From NCBI GenBank assembly GCA_032622095.1, contig CP136066.1, positions 67,280,278 through 67,344,277 of the forward strand: DNA of 64,000 nucleotides, written 5' to 3'. The translations under genes and the position numbers were made by a program. This DNA is from Siphonodentalium dalli. Its lineage: Eukaryota > Mollusca > Scaphopoda > Gadilida > Siphonodentaliidae. The notes under the pieces were generated by a model. It was not told where the DNA came from. It searched no databases and saw nothing but the letters and a program-made list of their open reading frames with translations. Of this stretch, positions 45,443 through 56,147 are shown piece after piece; the first letter of the stretch is position 1, and every line of letters starts with the position of its first letter.

Positions 45443-45739
45443 GCGTATTAGCAATGACTGAACTCTTAACTTAACCCTGAATCATGAACTGCATATACAC
45501 TCTTTTGATATAGTGAACGTATAATATACCATTATCTAAGCCATTTTTTTCAGTTAGCACCGCATATCCATGTTGCATAATCTGCTATTCCTCCCAAAAT
45601 TGAAGAGGTAAATTGAACCTACCACATCAAATTAAATAAACAAAATAGAGACGAAATTATTGAAACGTACATGTTTACTTCGGATAAGTTTCTGTTCGCT
45701 TACATAGTTTTATGTTCGCTTACTATCTCTTAACCATAA
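45443..45739. other. no gene seen
   Basis: AT-rich DNA between F2 and the PHD-like fragment; nothing supported. Confidence 0.45.
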
Positions 45740-45835
45740 GATTTCCATATTGCTACCGAGAAGACTTTGAAGATGAAATGATAGAATGCTCGGGCATCGA
45801 TTGTGAATTCTTTCACATGAGTTGCAGACGCACCG
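45740..45835 (+). pseudogene. PHD-finger-like fragment
   Basis: Within an open frame (45712-45906) the peptide YCYREDFEDEMIECSG followed by IDCEFFHMSC has the C-x-C, MIxC, C, FH, C spacing of the second half of a PHD zinc finger, which reads histone tails and also occurs in some LINE and transposon proteins. The first Cys pair is incomplete and the frame soon loses similarity. The acceptor-like TTTCCATATTG precedes it. Probably a transposon-derived fragment. Confidence 0.45.
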
Positions 45836-45994
45836 TGCGTGTTAAGTTACCTGAATTATCTTCATCGGTCTGTTCATTTAAATTCCATGGGAGTGGTGCT
45901 GTATAGACTGTTATATATGTAAGTATATAATTTGTTTTATTTAAATACGCTTCTCCCTGTTAATGATGGGATTTATTGAATACCAAGTGTAAAT

Positions 45995-46478
45995 CCACGA
46001 CATAGTCACTCTGTTGGTAATTAGATTCAAAAGAAAATCGCCATAGACCTATTGTTGTTCAGCATTAGGTATATAATCCACGTTAAGTGTGTTCTTGACA
46101 GACCATGTAATCATGATCGGCACCGTTACCTGACAACGTAAAGTTTGAGTGACGCATAAAAGGAGTGTTCCATGTTAGTTTATTCCTGATATTGTAATAA
46201 TAAAGAGCGTTTATTTCACTTCGGTGCGCCAACAATTGAATAACAGATGAAAAAGCCTATGGCAACGGAAAGCTTGTCAATGCATGATTGATCAGCCTAT
46301 TGAATATATCCTCCAAATTAAAAGAAACGATACGAGTATGACCAGGAAAAATGCCTTACACAAAAATTAACGTTAATCGCGGCAATATTTACTTATGCAA
46401 ATAGGTTCCTATTGGACCTATTTGAGTCTGATTGTTTTTCTTTTATCGCGCGGACCACAGTACCTGTAATTCAGGTAT
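45995..46478 (+). repeat. dispersed repeat family X, copy 4, left part
   Basis: Matches 35935-36437 (GACATAGTCACTCTGTTGGTAA through CCTGTAATTCAGGTAT). It ends in GGTAT (46474-46478), which is repeated right after the foldback element at 49210-49214. Copy 3 has this word once. Confidence 0.88.
46474..46478 (+). repeat. 5-bp target duplication of F1, left
   Basis: GGTAT adjacent to CACACTGTC; repeated at 49210-49214. Confidence 0.88.
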
Positions 46479-47565
46479 CACACTGTCTAATCGGCTGGCG
46501 GAATACCAGTTTGAACGTCGGAATACCAGTGTTGTACAGGAGAATACCAGTGTTTTTAAAGCCATGTTATGGTAAAATAATTAGAACCGGGCGTCTATAT
46601 AACGACAGAAAAGACATGGAAAGGTATATACGATTAATTTTGCATTTACCCAGTGGAGGAGTCACCTGGTGATGTTCAGTTCGACTCTGGGCGATCTGGC
46701 CTTTGTTTGAAGCAGAACAATAGGGTGTACAAACTCGTAGGGGGAGGTAAATTTTTGCCCTAATCGGTATTCTAGTGCGTTTTGTTTAATTCCTGAGTAT
46801 AACTTGCGGAATCTTTTATAAAATTCCGACAGCGGAATCTATCGGCTATGCGTGCACATCGAAATCACTGGCGTGTATCAGTTGGAAATACACGAAAATA
46901 AATCGATACGAGGGGCGGTGATCACTGAAAATGGCACGGCGAACTACCAGTGCATGCCAACGAGGGCTATCAGTGCCAAATTTTATTTATATGGTAAGTT
47001 ATATCGGGTATATGTCGGGGGACGTTTTAGATTCGGTTTAAGCTACCAGGAATGTGTCACCCCCTCATAAAATTTGGACACAATCGATCTAGAATGGTAC
47101 ATGTCTGGGTCTAAGATATGAAAGTTCGATATTTTAAGTACGGCGATACTCAACATTGGTGGAACATAAAGTAAAAATTTTGTCGACAAGAATATAAATT
47201 TCCCTTTATTCGGTATTGGCACTGAGTTAGTTCCGTGTCAATTGGATTCAAACAAATGTTCAACATTTGTAAATACGTCTATCATGAAATATGGAAGGTT
47301 GTGTATATTGTTTTTGTTTCATGGTAGTGTATACGATTTCTCAAGACGTTCTAGTTCAATGGGATGTTTCTAATTATCCCAGCAAATGTTGCATATATGG
47401 GATGGACTTGATCCCAAAATTTAGAAAGTAATTGATATTGGGGCATGCATATCTGCATATGTGTTGAGTTCTTCGTCGATTTTAAGACGTTACCGTATGC
47501 ATGCATGCAGGGATCTGTGTGTGTCATTATTTGATGAGTTGGATGTCTTAACTAAATATGAATGA

Positions 47566-47566
<1 letters not shown>

Positions 47567-47601
<35 letters not shown>
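47567..47601. repeat. (TA)n microsatellite
   Basis: About 35 bp of TA repeat inside the F1 interior, in DNA with many TGGATG-type words. Confidence 0.95.
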
Positions 47602-47603
<2 letters not shown>

Positions 47604-47887
47604 ATGGATGGACTGGTGACAAATACATTGATTGTTGAATGCATGGATATGATATATTTCTGAGCTGGAGTGATGGGAGCATGAGTTGGAGATGGCTGTG
47701 CTGATGAATCCGTGAGTCAATGGTTGGCTGGATTATTTTTGGTGGATCGTTGCGTGGTGATTGGACGTATGTTGTGGGTACGTGTACAAATATATTGATA
47801 TTTTGTATGACTGCATGTCCATATGGATAAATCTAGGGGTTTATGTTATGCATATCTAATTTTTTCTTTATTTTTCTCTTTTCAAAG

Positions 47888-48284
47888 ATTGAAAAACTCG
47901 ACAGCGGGAACGGACACGACAGTGGAGATGCGGATCCAGATGTGGCTGGGCCAGTAACACCGGGGTCACAGTCAGGTGTGCTCAGCAAGCAACTGTCGTG
48001 GGCGCCCTTTAAGAAGCCGGATCATCCGAGCAAGGCGAGTGCTCTTTGAAAAAGGAAGTTATTCAATACCAGTTAAAGCAACAGCCGCCTTAAAAGGAAC
48101 TGGATACTGGAAAGACATGAACACGTTTTTCGATCTGATTGCGAAAGGAACATTCCCGATGGAGAACATTTCTTTCCGTGTATTCATCGAGACAGTTCTG
48201 TGGTTTTCCCTAAATTCAACCATGTTGGCGGACCGGGTTTGTTCCCTCGGTGGCTTTCTTGGAATGTTTTTCTTTCCAAATTAG
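47888..48284 (+). pseudogene. gene-like exon inside F1, recurrent uncharacterised domain, one frameshift
   Basis: A polypyrimidine-rich acceptor (TTTATTTTTCTCTTTTCAAAG) ends at 47887. The first frame then reads IEKLDSGNGHDSGDADPDVA, an acidic/Gly-rich linker, to KPDHPSKASAL and stops near 48049. A one-base shift near 48030-48045 continues as VLFEKGSYSIPVKATAALKG, YWKDMNTFFDLIAKGTFPME, NISFRVFIETVLWFSLNST. I recall similar G-x-FPM-x-NI-x-F, WFSL-type segments in repeated uncharacterised proteins of marine invertebrates, but know no function. It is the only gene-like content of F1: either captured exon or remnant of an autonomous element's own gene. AATAAA follows at 48335-48340. Confidence 0.5.
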
Positions 48285-48334
48285 GACAGATTTGTCCTAT
48301 ATATCACGTGACAATGTAAAATGTTAAAAGACTG

Positions 48335-48340
48335 AATAAA
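48335..48340 (+). terminator. poly(A) signal downstream of the F1 exon
   Basis: AATAAA 51 bp after the last codons of the gene-like exon on the same strand. Consistent with a last exon and 3' end captured together. Confidence 0.4.
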
Positions 48341-49209
48341 AAGTTGAAGTTGAAGATGCGACGATTAGGCCAAACAGATTTTGGCATTTTATAATGTAAT
48401 TATTCAGCTACTGTACAAGTTCTGAAAATTGCATTTAAACCGACGTATCCCAATAGTTTTAAGAACAATTCTACAAAAACGCCATATTCTGACCTGGACA
48501 TCATGAAATTTGTTCTATATTTTACACTAGCTTTGAGTATCGACGTATTATATAGTTGAAGTTTCGTACTTTCCTATTATAGATCCACATATTTACCCTT
48601 CTAGATCAACTTTGTCATTATATTGGGAAGGGTGAGGCATTTCATATGCCCGATGCCCTGTATGAAGCGTTTATCGACATATACCCGAAAAAACTTATAA
48701 ATACAATTTGGCACTGGTAGCCCTCGTTGGCATGCACTGGTACTTCGCCGTGCCATTTTCTGTGATCACCGACCCTCTTTTCGATTTATTTTCGTGTATT
48801 TCCAACTGATACACGCCAGTGATTTCGATGTGCACGTATAGCCGATAGATTCCGCTGTCGGAATTTTATAAAAGATTCCGCAAGTTATATTCAGGAATTA
48901 AACAAAACGCACTAGAATACCGATTAGGGCAAAATTTTACCCCCCCCCTACGAGTTTGTACACCCTATTTTTCTGCTTCAAACAAAGGCCAGATCGCCCA
49001 GAGTCGAACTGAACATCACCAGGTGACTCCTCCACTGGGTAAATGCAAAATTAATCGTATATACCTTTACATGTCTTTTCTGTCGTTATATAGACGTCCG
49101 GTTCTAATTATTTTACCATAACATGGCTTTAAAAACACTGGTATTCTCCTGTACAACACTGGTATTCCGTCGTTCACACTGGTATTCCGCGAGCCGATTG
49201 GACAGTGTG

Positions 49210-49290
49210 GGTATGAAACTCTGTACCCAAATTGTGCAAGTGGGTTTACTGACACAAAATACAGGTCAAGTTCGAATTTAGGTTCTGCTT
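49210..49290 (+). repeat. 5-bp target duplication of F1 and right part of family X copy 4
   Basis: GGTAT (49210-49214) followed by TGTACCCAAATTGTGCAAGTGGGTTTACT and CAGGTCAAGTTCGAATTTAGG, matching 36453-36520 of copy 3. Family X similarity ends near 49290. Confidence 0.85.
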
Positions 49291-49569
49291 TATTTTCGTT
49301 GTAATTTTATTTCAAGGCAGCATAGATATAGATTTTTCTGGAGATTTTCCTTTTGCGTTCATTGGTCTTCATTCTGATTTTGAGTTTTCACAGATGGATG
49401 CCTTTTTTGTGATAATAATTTTGATGTTTCTGAGTTTATTGTGATTGGTTTCCCATGTGTTAAGCACTTCAGATCCATAAGGCACGTACCACGCGATATC
49501 TGCCTTCCGCAATTGGTGCCGCAGAACGTCAGGATCGAACTTTGATAAATGTTGTCTGGTGTTATATAG

Positions 49570-50885
49570 ATAAAAAAAAAAATTCCAGGCACGTATGATC
49601 ATTTTTATTTTTTTCCGGCCTCGGGGGACCCACTCACCCAATTTCTTCCGTTTCCGGCCTTTTTTTCCAGGCAATTTTGGATACCCACCCTTTTTTTCCG
49701 TTTCAGGAATTTTTTTCCTGTCAGTTTTGGACACTTACCCCCCCCCCCCCTAAATTTGAGAAAATTATCAATTGACCAACCAAATAGCTGATTATCCCTG
49801 ATTATAAAGGATTATCCTGCATTAGTTTATTGCGCGAGATTTTAATAGAACAGTACATAATGAAGATAACGATACTATTTGAATTTATCATATAAGTGTC
49901 ATTAATCAAGAAATGTGTCAACATAATCACATTTCTAGGGATAGGCAGAGTGCCAAAGTTTTTATTAACATTCAGTTTCATAATATATAGTCACATGATC
50001 TAGTCACATAATCACATTTGAGTATTCTACAGACTACATGGTACAACACATTTCAGATTATTTGATATTTGCTATGTGATATATTGCTTGAATCAAATCA
50101 TGTGGAAATACAACTGTTCATCCCAATTTGAAGAATAATGCTAATACCAAACATAACCATGATATACCCGCATGACTCTTCTTGGGGCATCTCAGAAACC
50201 AGAACTGAGGAAACATGTTATAGCGTGTAATAGCAGGCTGGTATCCACTGCCTGAAGTAATAGGCTTCGTAATAATTGGGATAACATATGGATGGATAGC
50301 CCAGTCTCACTTCTTTTTTGCTCACGATATCAGTGACGATAAAATCTTCGTTACTGTGATTAACATTGCAAGCTGATCAACATTAACTTTGAAAACAATT
50401 TGAAATTGTTCAAGCTGGCCCGGCTGGCCTTCAATTTATATGTTAAGATTTTATGTTTTACATTGTCAAAAGTATATTTTATTCCATTATATATTATATC
50501 TTTATTTCCATGGCACATATGGTCAAGTGTGCTTTCATTTTATTGCTTATTTTCAGCTGAGTTCTGCATAGTTATTCTTATTGTATCAGTAGATGGAATC
50601 CTGATTAAATTTTATTTTTCCAATAGCGCAGTTTCTTGTTCTGTCAATTTGGGTTATTGTTAACCATTGTGCAACTGATCCAACTTCTGATAACCTCTAT
50701 ATATAGTATAGCATTGCTATTAACTATATATGACCTGTTTATGTACAAAACACATCAAAATAAGACTCAATAGCAGAAATGGAAAACAAATTTGGCACAT
50801 GGAAAAAACTGCTTTTCGGACCCAAGAGACACCCAACCACCCCATCATACGTGCCTGGAATTGTTTTTCCGACCCCCCCTGGAAA
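49570..50885. mobile_element. fragments related to the 26-kb MITE
   Basis: At 49575-49595 the sequence AATTCCAGGCACGTATGAT, and at 50850-50880 its inverse ATCATACGTGCCTGGAATTG followed by TTTTTCCGACCCCCCCTGG, match the termini of the MITE at 25996-26549. Between them lie a C-run near 49738-49751 and pyrimidine-rich TTTTTTTCCGG blocks, then 1 kb of unremarkable AT-rich DNA. It may be one larger family member or two decayed copies in opposite orientation. Confidence 0.55.
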
Positions 50886-51590
50886 TCCTGGGATAAATCT
50901 TTCACAGCCCGCCAGAGCGATGGGATATTCGGTACACCGCCTTACTGGTTTTACACCAAATAAAATGCTGGGCCGTAACGTAAATCATATTCCAAAACAC
51001 CGGAATAGGATAATGCGGCCGAATATCTGCAAACGTTGATAAGAGTATAAAGGTTGTCGCCAACTCGCACTTGAAGGCTGTGTGTTCAAAATTAAGCAAT
51101 ATTATGATGTTATTATAAATACATTTGAATATGAACTTGGTGGTTTAGTATGCATTTCATATAAATGGAAATGAGTTTTCGACCCACAGTGAAAACGTAT
51201 CCTTACTAGTATATCTACCTCCAATGTTGGTAAATATATAGTTTAATTGGAAATCATATATTTCAGCATGTACGGTTTATTGGACTCCACTCATTTTGGT
51301 ATGTGTCATGTAATCTAATCATTAAGATCTTAGTTAAGAAGATGAGCCAGATCAACCCTAAATAATTAAGCATGCATATCCGTCCATAGATATTTATATC
51401 AGGAGAGTTTTCGGTATCAATACATATGTATAGATGCGAAATGTATGGGTAAGCCCATTTTTTACATAACCATTTACAACAAACGGATAACCCAGCAATT
51501 GTTTGGTATGATGTTATATGGAGGCACTGGCGTTTTGCACAAAGGGTAAGAATGATCCCATTGGGGGACAAAATCACATACTAGAGCGAA
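50886..51590. other. no gene seen
   Basis: AT-rich DNA with no supported coding, RNA or repeat feature. Confidence 0.45.
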
Positions 51591-51599
51591 GATGTACTC

Positions 51600-52362
51600 T
51601 CTTGGGCGGATGAGGCGACTGTTGCAAGATAAGGGAAAATAAATGAAACCACACCAGCCTGCAAGCTACAAGAAGCCACCAACAAGTGCTTCAAAACCGG
51701 CAATCTCATCTGCACTGCAATAAAACAAGAGATTTTCAAAATAGTGACATCTCAAGATAAGCTCATGCAGATCCGAAATAGAGAAAAAGGCCTACCACCC
51801 ATGAAGGTAAGACTGAATCTTGAAAAAGAACAGCATAATAAACATTTCATAAGTCAAAAGATGCGCCAACTCGCTAGATTTCTTCAGAGAGTTCGAGAAA
51901 TAATCCTATAACACTGCGTGAAACAATTCATCAAACACACTTTCTCAAGAGTGTAAAGGTGGTGGAAGCTTTAGCAGGTTTCGATGAAGAGAGTGAAATG
52001 TACAAAATTCCGTCGCTGGCTCTGAAACTTGGTGCCTCCCCCAAAAAGTGCAAATATTATAAAATTCGAAGCTTTTAATGAACTTTGTGACTTAGCTTGG
52101 AACAAAGTATCGTCAGCCGCACTCAAGACGCTCGAGGAAAAGAAATGGAAGAAACCTAAAATGTTACCTCTTGAAAGAAAATGAATTGGAAATGCTCGCT
52201 AAATTTATGGGACATGATATAGAGGTTCACCGAGAGTACTATCGTTTACTTGAGAATACTCTACAGATGGCAACTGTGAGCAAGGTCTTCGTCGGTTTGG
52301 AGCGGGGTAATATAAAGACATTCGAGGGAAGAGTTCTGCATTTAAACCCTGTTTGTTAGAGT
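51600..52362 (+). pseudogene. tyrosine-recombinase-like protein, decayed C-terminal half
   Basis: Several plus-strand frames in order give KMRQLARFLQRVRE, VVEALAGFDEESEMYKIPSL, ALKLGASPKKCKYY, ALKTLEEKKWKKPKMLPL and finally KENELEMLAKFMGHDIEVHR followed by EYYRLLENTLQMATVSKVF (52171-52290). The last block, GHD-x2-VH-x3-YYR, resembles the conserved G-H...H/T...Y end of tyrosine recombinases, in which the second Tyr would be the nucleophile. I recall this whole arrangement as a recurrent, functionally uncharacterised animal protein, likely transposon-derived (Crypton-like or similar). Frameshifts and stops separate the blocks, so it is dead. The assignment to tyrosine recombinase is inference from one motif. 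Confidence 0.6.
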
Positions 52363-52769
52363 CTGTCTACACATTTGTTATTCAACTGATGTAATAAGAA
52401 ATGTATTTGTCATGAAACTACATGTCCGGCTACATACACAGCTTCCGATATGCTGGAAATGATACTGGGGCCCTCTGCTTGAATCCAAATATGTAGTTTC
52501 ATGTAATCTTATGTTTACATGTTTAGTTTGTGATGTCATACGTTATAACACCAAGGGTCATGAATGTGTGGTTTCATCATCATGCCTGGATGATAGTGAT
52601 ATTCCGATAATTAAAAGGCCTCTCAAACCGATTTCCAATCATCTAGGGCTACAAACGTCTGATTCAGATATTTGTGTATATTGGGACTCGGGGAGTTTCT
52701 TCCTGTTCACACTTAATCACTTAATTAATAATTTTACCACATTGCACATCCAAAGCCATACGCGATATT

Positions 52770-52940
52770 ACTTCCGATAGGATAGGATAGGATATTTTTA
52801 TTTGCAATACACATATCTATTACATAACAATGGTGACAATTATGGATAATTATGTCGTATATTGTGGGGGATGGCATAGTCTGACAAGACTGTCTTCCTG
52901 CCATCCCCAGCATGGTGAATATAGAAATTAATAACAATAG
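52770..52940 (-). mobile_element. LINE/SINE 3' tail with (TATCC)n end
   Basis: Read on the minus strand, sequence ending in GCAAATAAAAATATCC TATCC TATCC (complement of ATAGGATAGGATAGGATA, 52777-52795) has the look of a retroposon 3' end with a pentamer tail. Upstream on that strand is the pairable GATGGCAGGAAGACAGTC block (52880-52915). No ORF of known type is attached. Confidence 0.45.
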
Positions 52941-53460
52941 TAAGATAGCCTCGGGTTGTGTTTTGTAATTTATAAGTTTAGGGCTTAGTTAAAGAGTGTG
53001 TGAAATTGGATACTACCGGAGGGCTGTTCAATATCATGTGTATGGTTCAAATTCAGATGAGTGGGTAGTATTTTGGGCGGAAGAGGGTACAGGGACTACT
53101 GATTCGTATTGGTTGATGTTGAAACCGTCATATGTACACTTAACGGGGTACGATCTGGGGGTAGTCTGGGCATCCTCGATTTTTGCATTTGATATTGTTA
53201 GAATATGCGCTTATTATTTTTTCTGTGATGTGTTTTTTGAATACGTGCCTACTTTGATTTTTAGTCATGGTGTTATCTAAATTGTTCCATGAGGTTGGGA
53301 ATGCATGAAACGGTAGCTGTCCGGAAAAGGAGGTTCTCGGAATAATGGGCGCCTTGTCTAGTAATCATTAATAAAGACAAAAATGTCCGGTATACTGATA
53401 TGTGATCTGGGGAAAAAAATGTTTTATCGAATTGATATCTCGTGGTTTTTATTTGTTTTT
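52941..53460. other. no gene seen
   Basis: A 94-codon open frame (52996-53280) has no recognisable motif. No other feature. Confidence 0.4.
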
Positions 53461-53461
53461 G

Positions 53462-53640
53462 CACCGCCATGTGTAGCCGCCATCATTCACCGCCATGTGT
53501 AGCCATCATTCACCGCCATGTGTAGCCATCATTCACCGCCATGTGTAGCCATCATTCACCGCCATGTGTAGCCGCCATGTGTAGCCATCATTCACCGCCA
53601 TGTGTAGCCGTCATTCACCGCCATGTGTAGCCATCATTCA
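53462..53640 (+). repeat. 23-bp minisatellite, about seven units
   Basis: Unit CACCGCCATGTGTAGCCATCATT repeated head to tail with a few internal deletions and a GCC insertion (near 53475 and 53570). There are no unique spacers between units, so it is a simple minisatellite. Its first unit begins in GTTTTTGCACCGCC. Confidence 0.96.
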
Positions 53641-53929
53641 GTTTAGATTTCTTTTGGAGATTGCAATAGACGTCACACTTATCGCACTTCATGTGTTGTC
53701 GGATGAAACCATTTCGACGCAACCAGCATATCACATTAAAGGCACGTGAGGCCTTAGTTGTCGAAAATATTCATATTTGTTCCAATCACCATAAACAGAA
53801 AAAACATTAAAACGCATACAGTTTCGTTCATATATACCATGACCATCGGGTAAACAGCATGTTATCATAAAGACCTATTATATTTTACCTAAGCAAGAGC
53901 CTGATTGTGTTACAGAAGACAGCACAATG

Positions 53930-54060
53930 CTACTGGCTAATCACACACAAATGGCATAAACGCTCTTTATTAGTTCCATATCAGGAATTCACCCACAAAG
54001 AACGCTCTTTATGTTTACCATCATAATATAAACAAACACCAGAAAAGTAACTTTTTATGC
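53930..54060 (-). repeat. dispersed repeat family X, copy 5, reverse fragment
   Basis: The complement of 53955-54015 reads AAAGAGCGTTCTTTGTGGGTG, AATTCCTGATATGGAACTAA and TAAAGAGCGTTTATG. This parallels AAAGAGCGTTCCATGTTAGT, TTATTCCTGATATGGTAGTA and GAAGAGCGTTTATT in copy 3. It is diverged and in opposite orientation to the others. Confidence 0.65.
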
Positions 54061-56147
54061 TTTTGTTTACATAACAATGGTCAAACATATGACAATAACA
54101 TACTGTTTATGCGATATTTCTTATTTGTATGCGGACAAAGTCTGTCTACATTTTGATGTTCTTTCTGTTTGTGGCGGTTTTTGACCGGTGTAAATATTTT
54201 CACAGAATACCCACCACCAAGGCCAACCGTACCTTTAATGAAAGGCAAAGCGAACAGAGCAAAGAAATTCCATGGATTGCTAAAATCGCGAACATCGCAG
54301 CGTGATGGATTTTCTAATTGTTTTCGTAAATTTCCGACAGGTTTCTGTTGAATATTTCTCGGCATTTTGTCGAAGGAGACATTAGGTGCTTTGTGTATTC
54401 AATATATAGTCGGAATAAATTGTTTGAGAACCACGTGCTATTTTTCCCCGTACCAATGATTTCTACGTGCGATGGGGGTTCGTGGTATAGTCCGTGCATA
54501 AATATTCCATTGAAATGTTGATAGGGTTTCTTCACGGGTATTGATTAAATTAATAAATAAACAATCATATACTTCTTTGATATGAGATGTAGGGGTCACA
54601 ACCTTGAAGCGATCTCCATGCTTTCCCCACAAAGATTACCATATATGGGCAGATAAGTGATAGGTGGGCGTGTTGAACTTAAATATATACATGCAAGTGC
54701 ATTCAATTTCGACCTCAATTTCTGATTGATATTGTTTTTTTGTTTCAAAATTCGCGTGCAATACGTGAGTTAATAGATATAATCGAAGTCGCTCTAGGGC
54801 ATGACCCGACCGACTAGTTCTCTATCTAGTCTCTTGTGGCAAAATTATATTTCTTTCATCGAAGGGGGGTCGCGCTGCATATACCAGACAAACCCTAATG
54901 ACGTCATAAAATTCTGGTTCACCGCTCCTCTCCACCCATGAACCGAAGGTATCCATGACGTTAGGTACCCGTCTATTTGGCAATAATTTTATTGTGTGTG
55001 AATCCATACGTGTCGCAATATTTAAATGTCACATGACCTTGTAGATTTTCGTGCACTTCGACATATTGTAAACATGAATATGGGGGCACAGCTTCTAAGA
55101 AATAGAAACAGAGAGACGCATACACAATGGTCATTAATTCAAGAATTAATAGGTCCGGCTAACCTTTGGCCTCACCATATGAGACGACTTTTTTAGGTGG
55201 TCAACCCAAATTATTGGGACCGCACCAAGTTGAGTGCGTTTGTGTGGGTAAACGGGCTAGATCCCATACTCTTTTTTAACTGGGCCGACCATGCGGCTCT
55301 ATAACGCAAGGAATCGCGCCCATATGCAGCGGCTCCTGCACAGTGAACTATCGGTTGTATGCCTGAAACGTTAGCCAGGGGGACTACCAGTACCTGGATG
55401 GAACGCGGGTCCGTTACAGATCCTATCGTAACTAATCTGGTGAATTCTTATTTAAATGTTTCATTCGCCATACGTCTTCATCACATTTGTGTCGTATACT
55501 TTTCACTTAATCGTCGTGCAAAGATCTGAACAAAATCGCTTTGTCATTAACCCGACGGTCCCCTTTAAGCATATGATTTTTCCGAGTAAAACATAAGAGG
55601 AACAACTCTATATGTTCCAGAGCTCCGAACAGACTCTCTTGGGTTATCTTGTAATAGGTGGATGGAATATTTTGCCAGCCGCTGTTCAAATGGGATGATC
55701 TTTGAAATAACGATTTCGTTCAAAATTTGAACACTTTATATGCATCATATTGAGATAGATCAACTAAAACATTTCAGAATGTCCTTACGTAAAAATAATA
55801 TTAAATTGTCGTTCAGAAAGCGTTAAGATAGCTTACCCTCAAATAAAGCATAATTGGCCACTATCTGTGTTTGTCTGTCGAGTCTAGCGTATGATAATCC
55901 ATGCCCCTGTGTTGGGAATTGTGACAAAAGTTTCTACATTTGTGAGATTGCTTAGAACATTAGCAGAGTTGGGGTCCAACGTCATACTTGAAATTCAATT
56001 GTCATTGTTATGATCATTATTATTAAACCAAGTATACGTATATATGTATCGGTAATTAAGGCGACAATCGATCATAATCAATACGAAATAACGTGCATTG
56101 TGATATTGCTCCTTATTTCGTAAATATTCATATTTACGAGGTAACAT
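54061..56147. other. no recognised gene; a possible decayed minus-strand coding stretch at 54080-54640
   Basis: Minus-strand frames between 54640 and 54080 read in sequence WGKHGDRFKVVTPTSHIKEV, TIPRTPIARRNHWYGEK, FSNNLFRLYIEYTKH and a hydrophobic AAMFAILAIHGISLLCSLCL. They could be one frameshifted membrane or polyprotein fragment, but I cannot name it. The rest, to 56147, contains no supported gene. A perfect small hairpin CGTAAATAT-TC-ATATTTACG lies near 56119-56138, right beside the broken end of the next LINE. Confidence 0.35.

Larger units (their letters stand above)
46479..49209. mobile_element. long foldback element F1 (2731 bp) inserted in family X
   Basis: Terminal inverted repeats of about 540 bp (46479-47018 and 48675-49209) begin CACACTGTCTAATCGGCT / CACACTGTCCAATCGGCT and stay highly similar throughout. 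The element is flanked by the 5-bp direct repeat GGTAT (46474-46478, 49210-49214). The empty site in copy 3 of family X (36433-36437) has one GGTAT, which confirms insertion with a 5-bp duplication. A 5-bp duplication and CAC termini fit the Transib/RAG-like superfamily best among those I know, but no transposase is present to prove it. The 1.66-kb interior holds a TA microsatellite and a gene-like exon. Together with F2 it defines a family. Confidence 0.9.

Noticed and set aside
53462-53640. Regular 23-bp repeats resembling a CRISPR array
   Set aside because: Units are directly adjacent with no unique spacers, in a eukaryotic genome; it is a minisatellite.
55190-55450. GC-richer block as a tRNA-derived SINE
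   Set aside because: No convincing A and B boxes and no second copy in the window.
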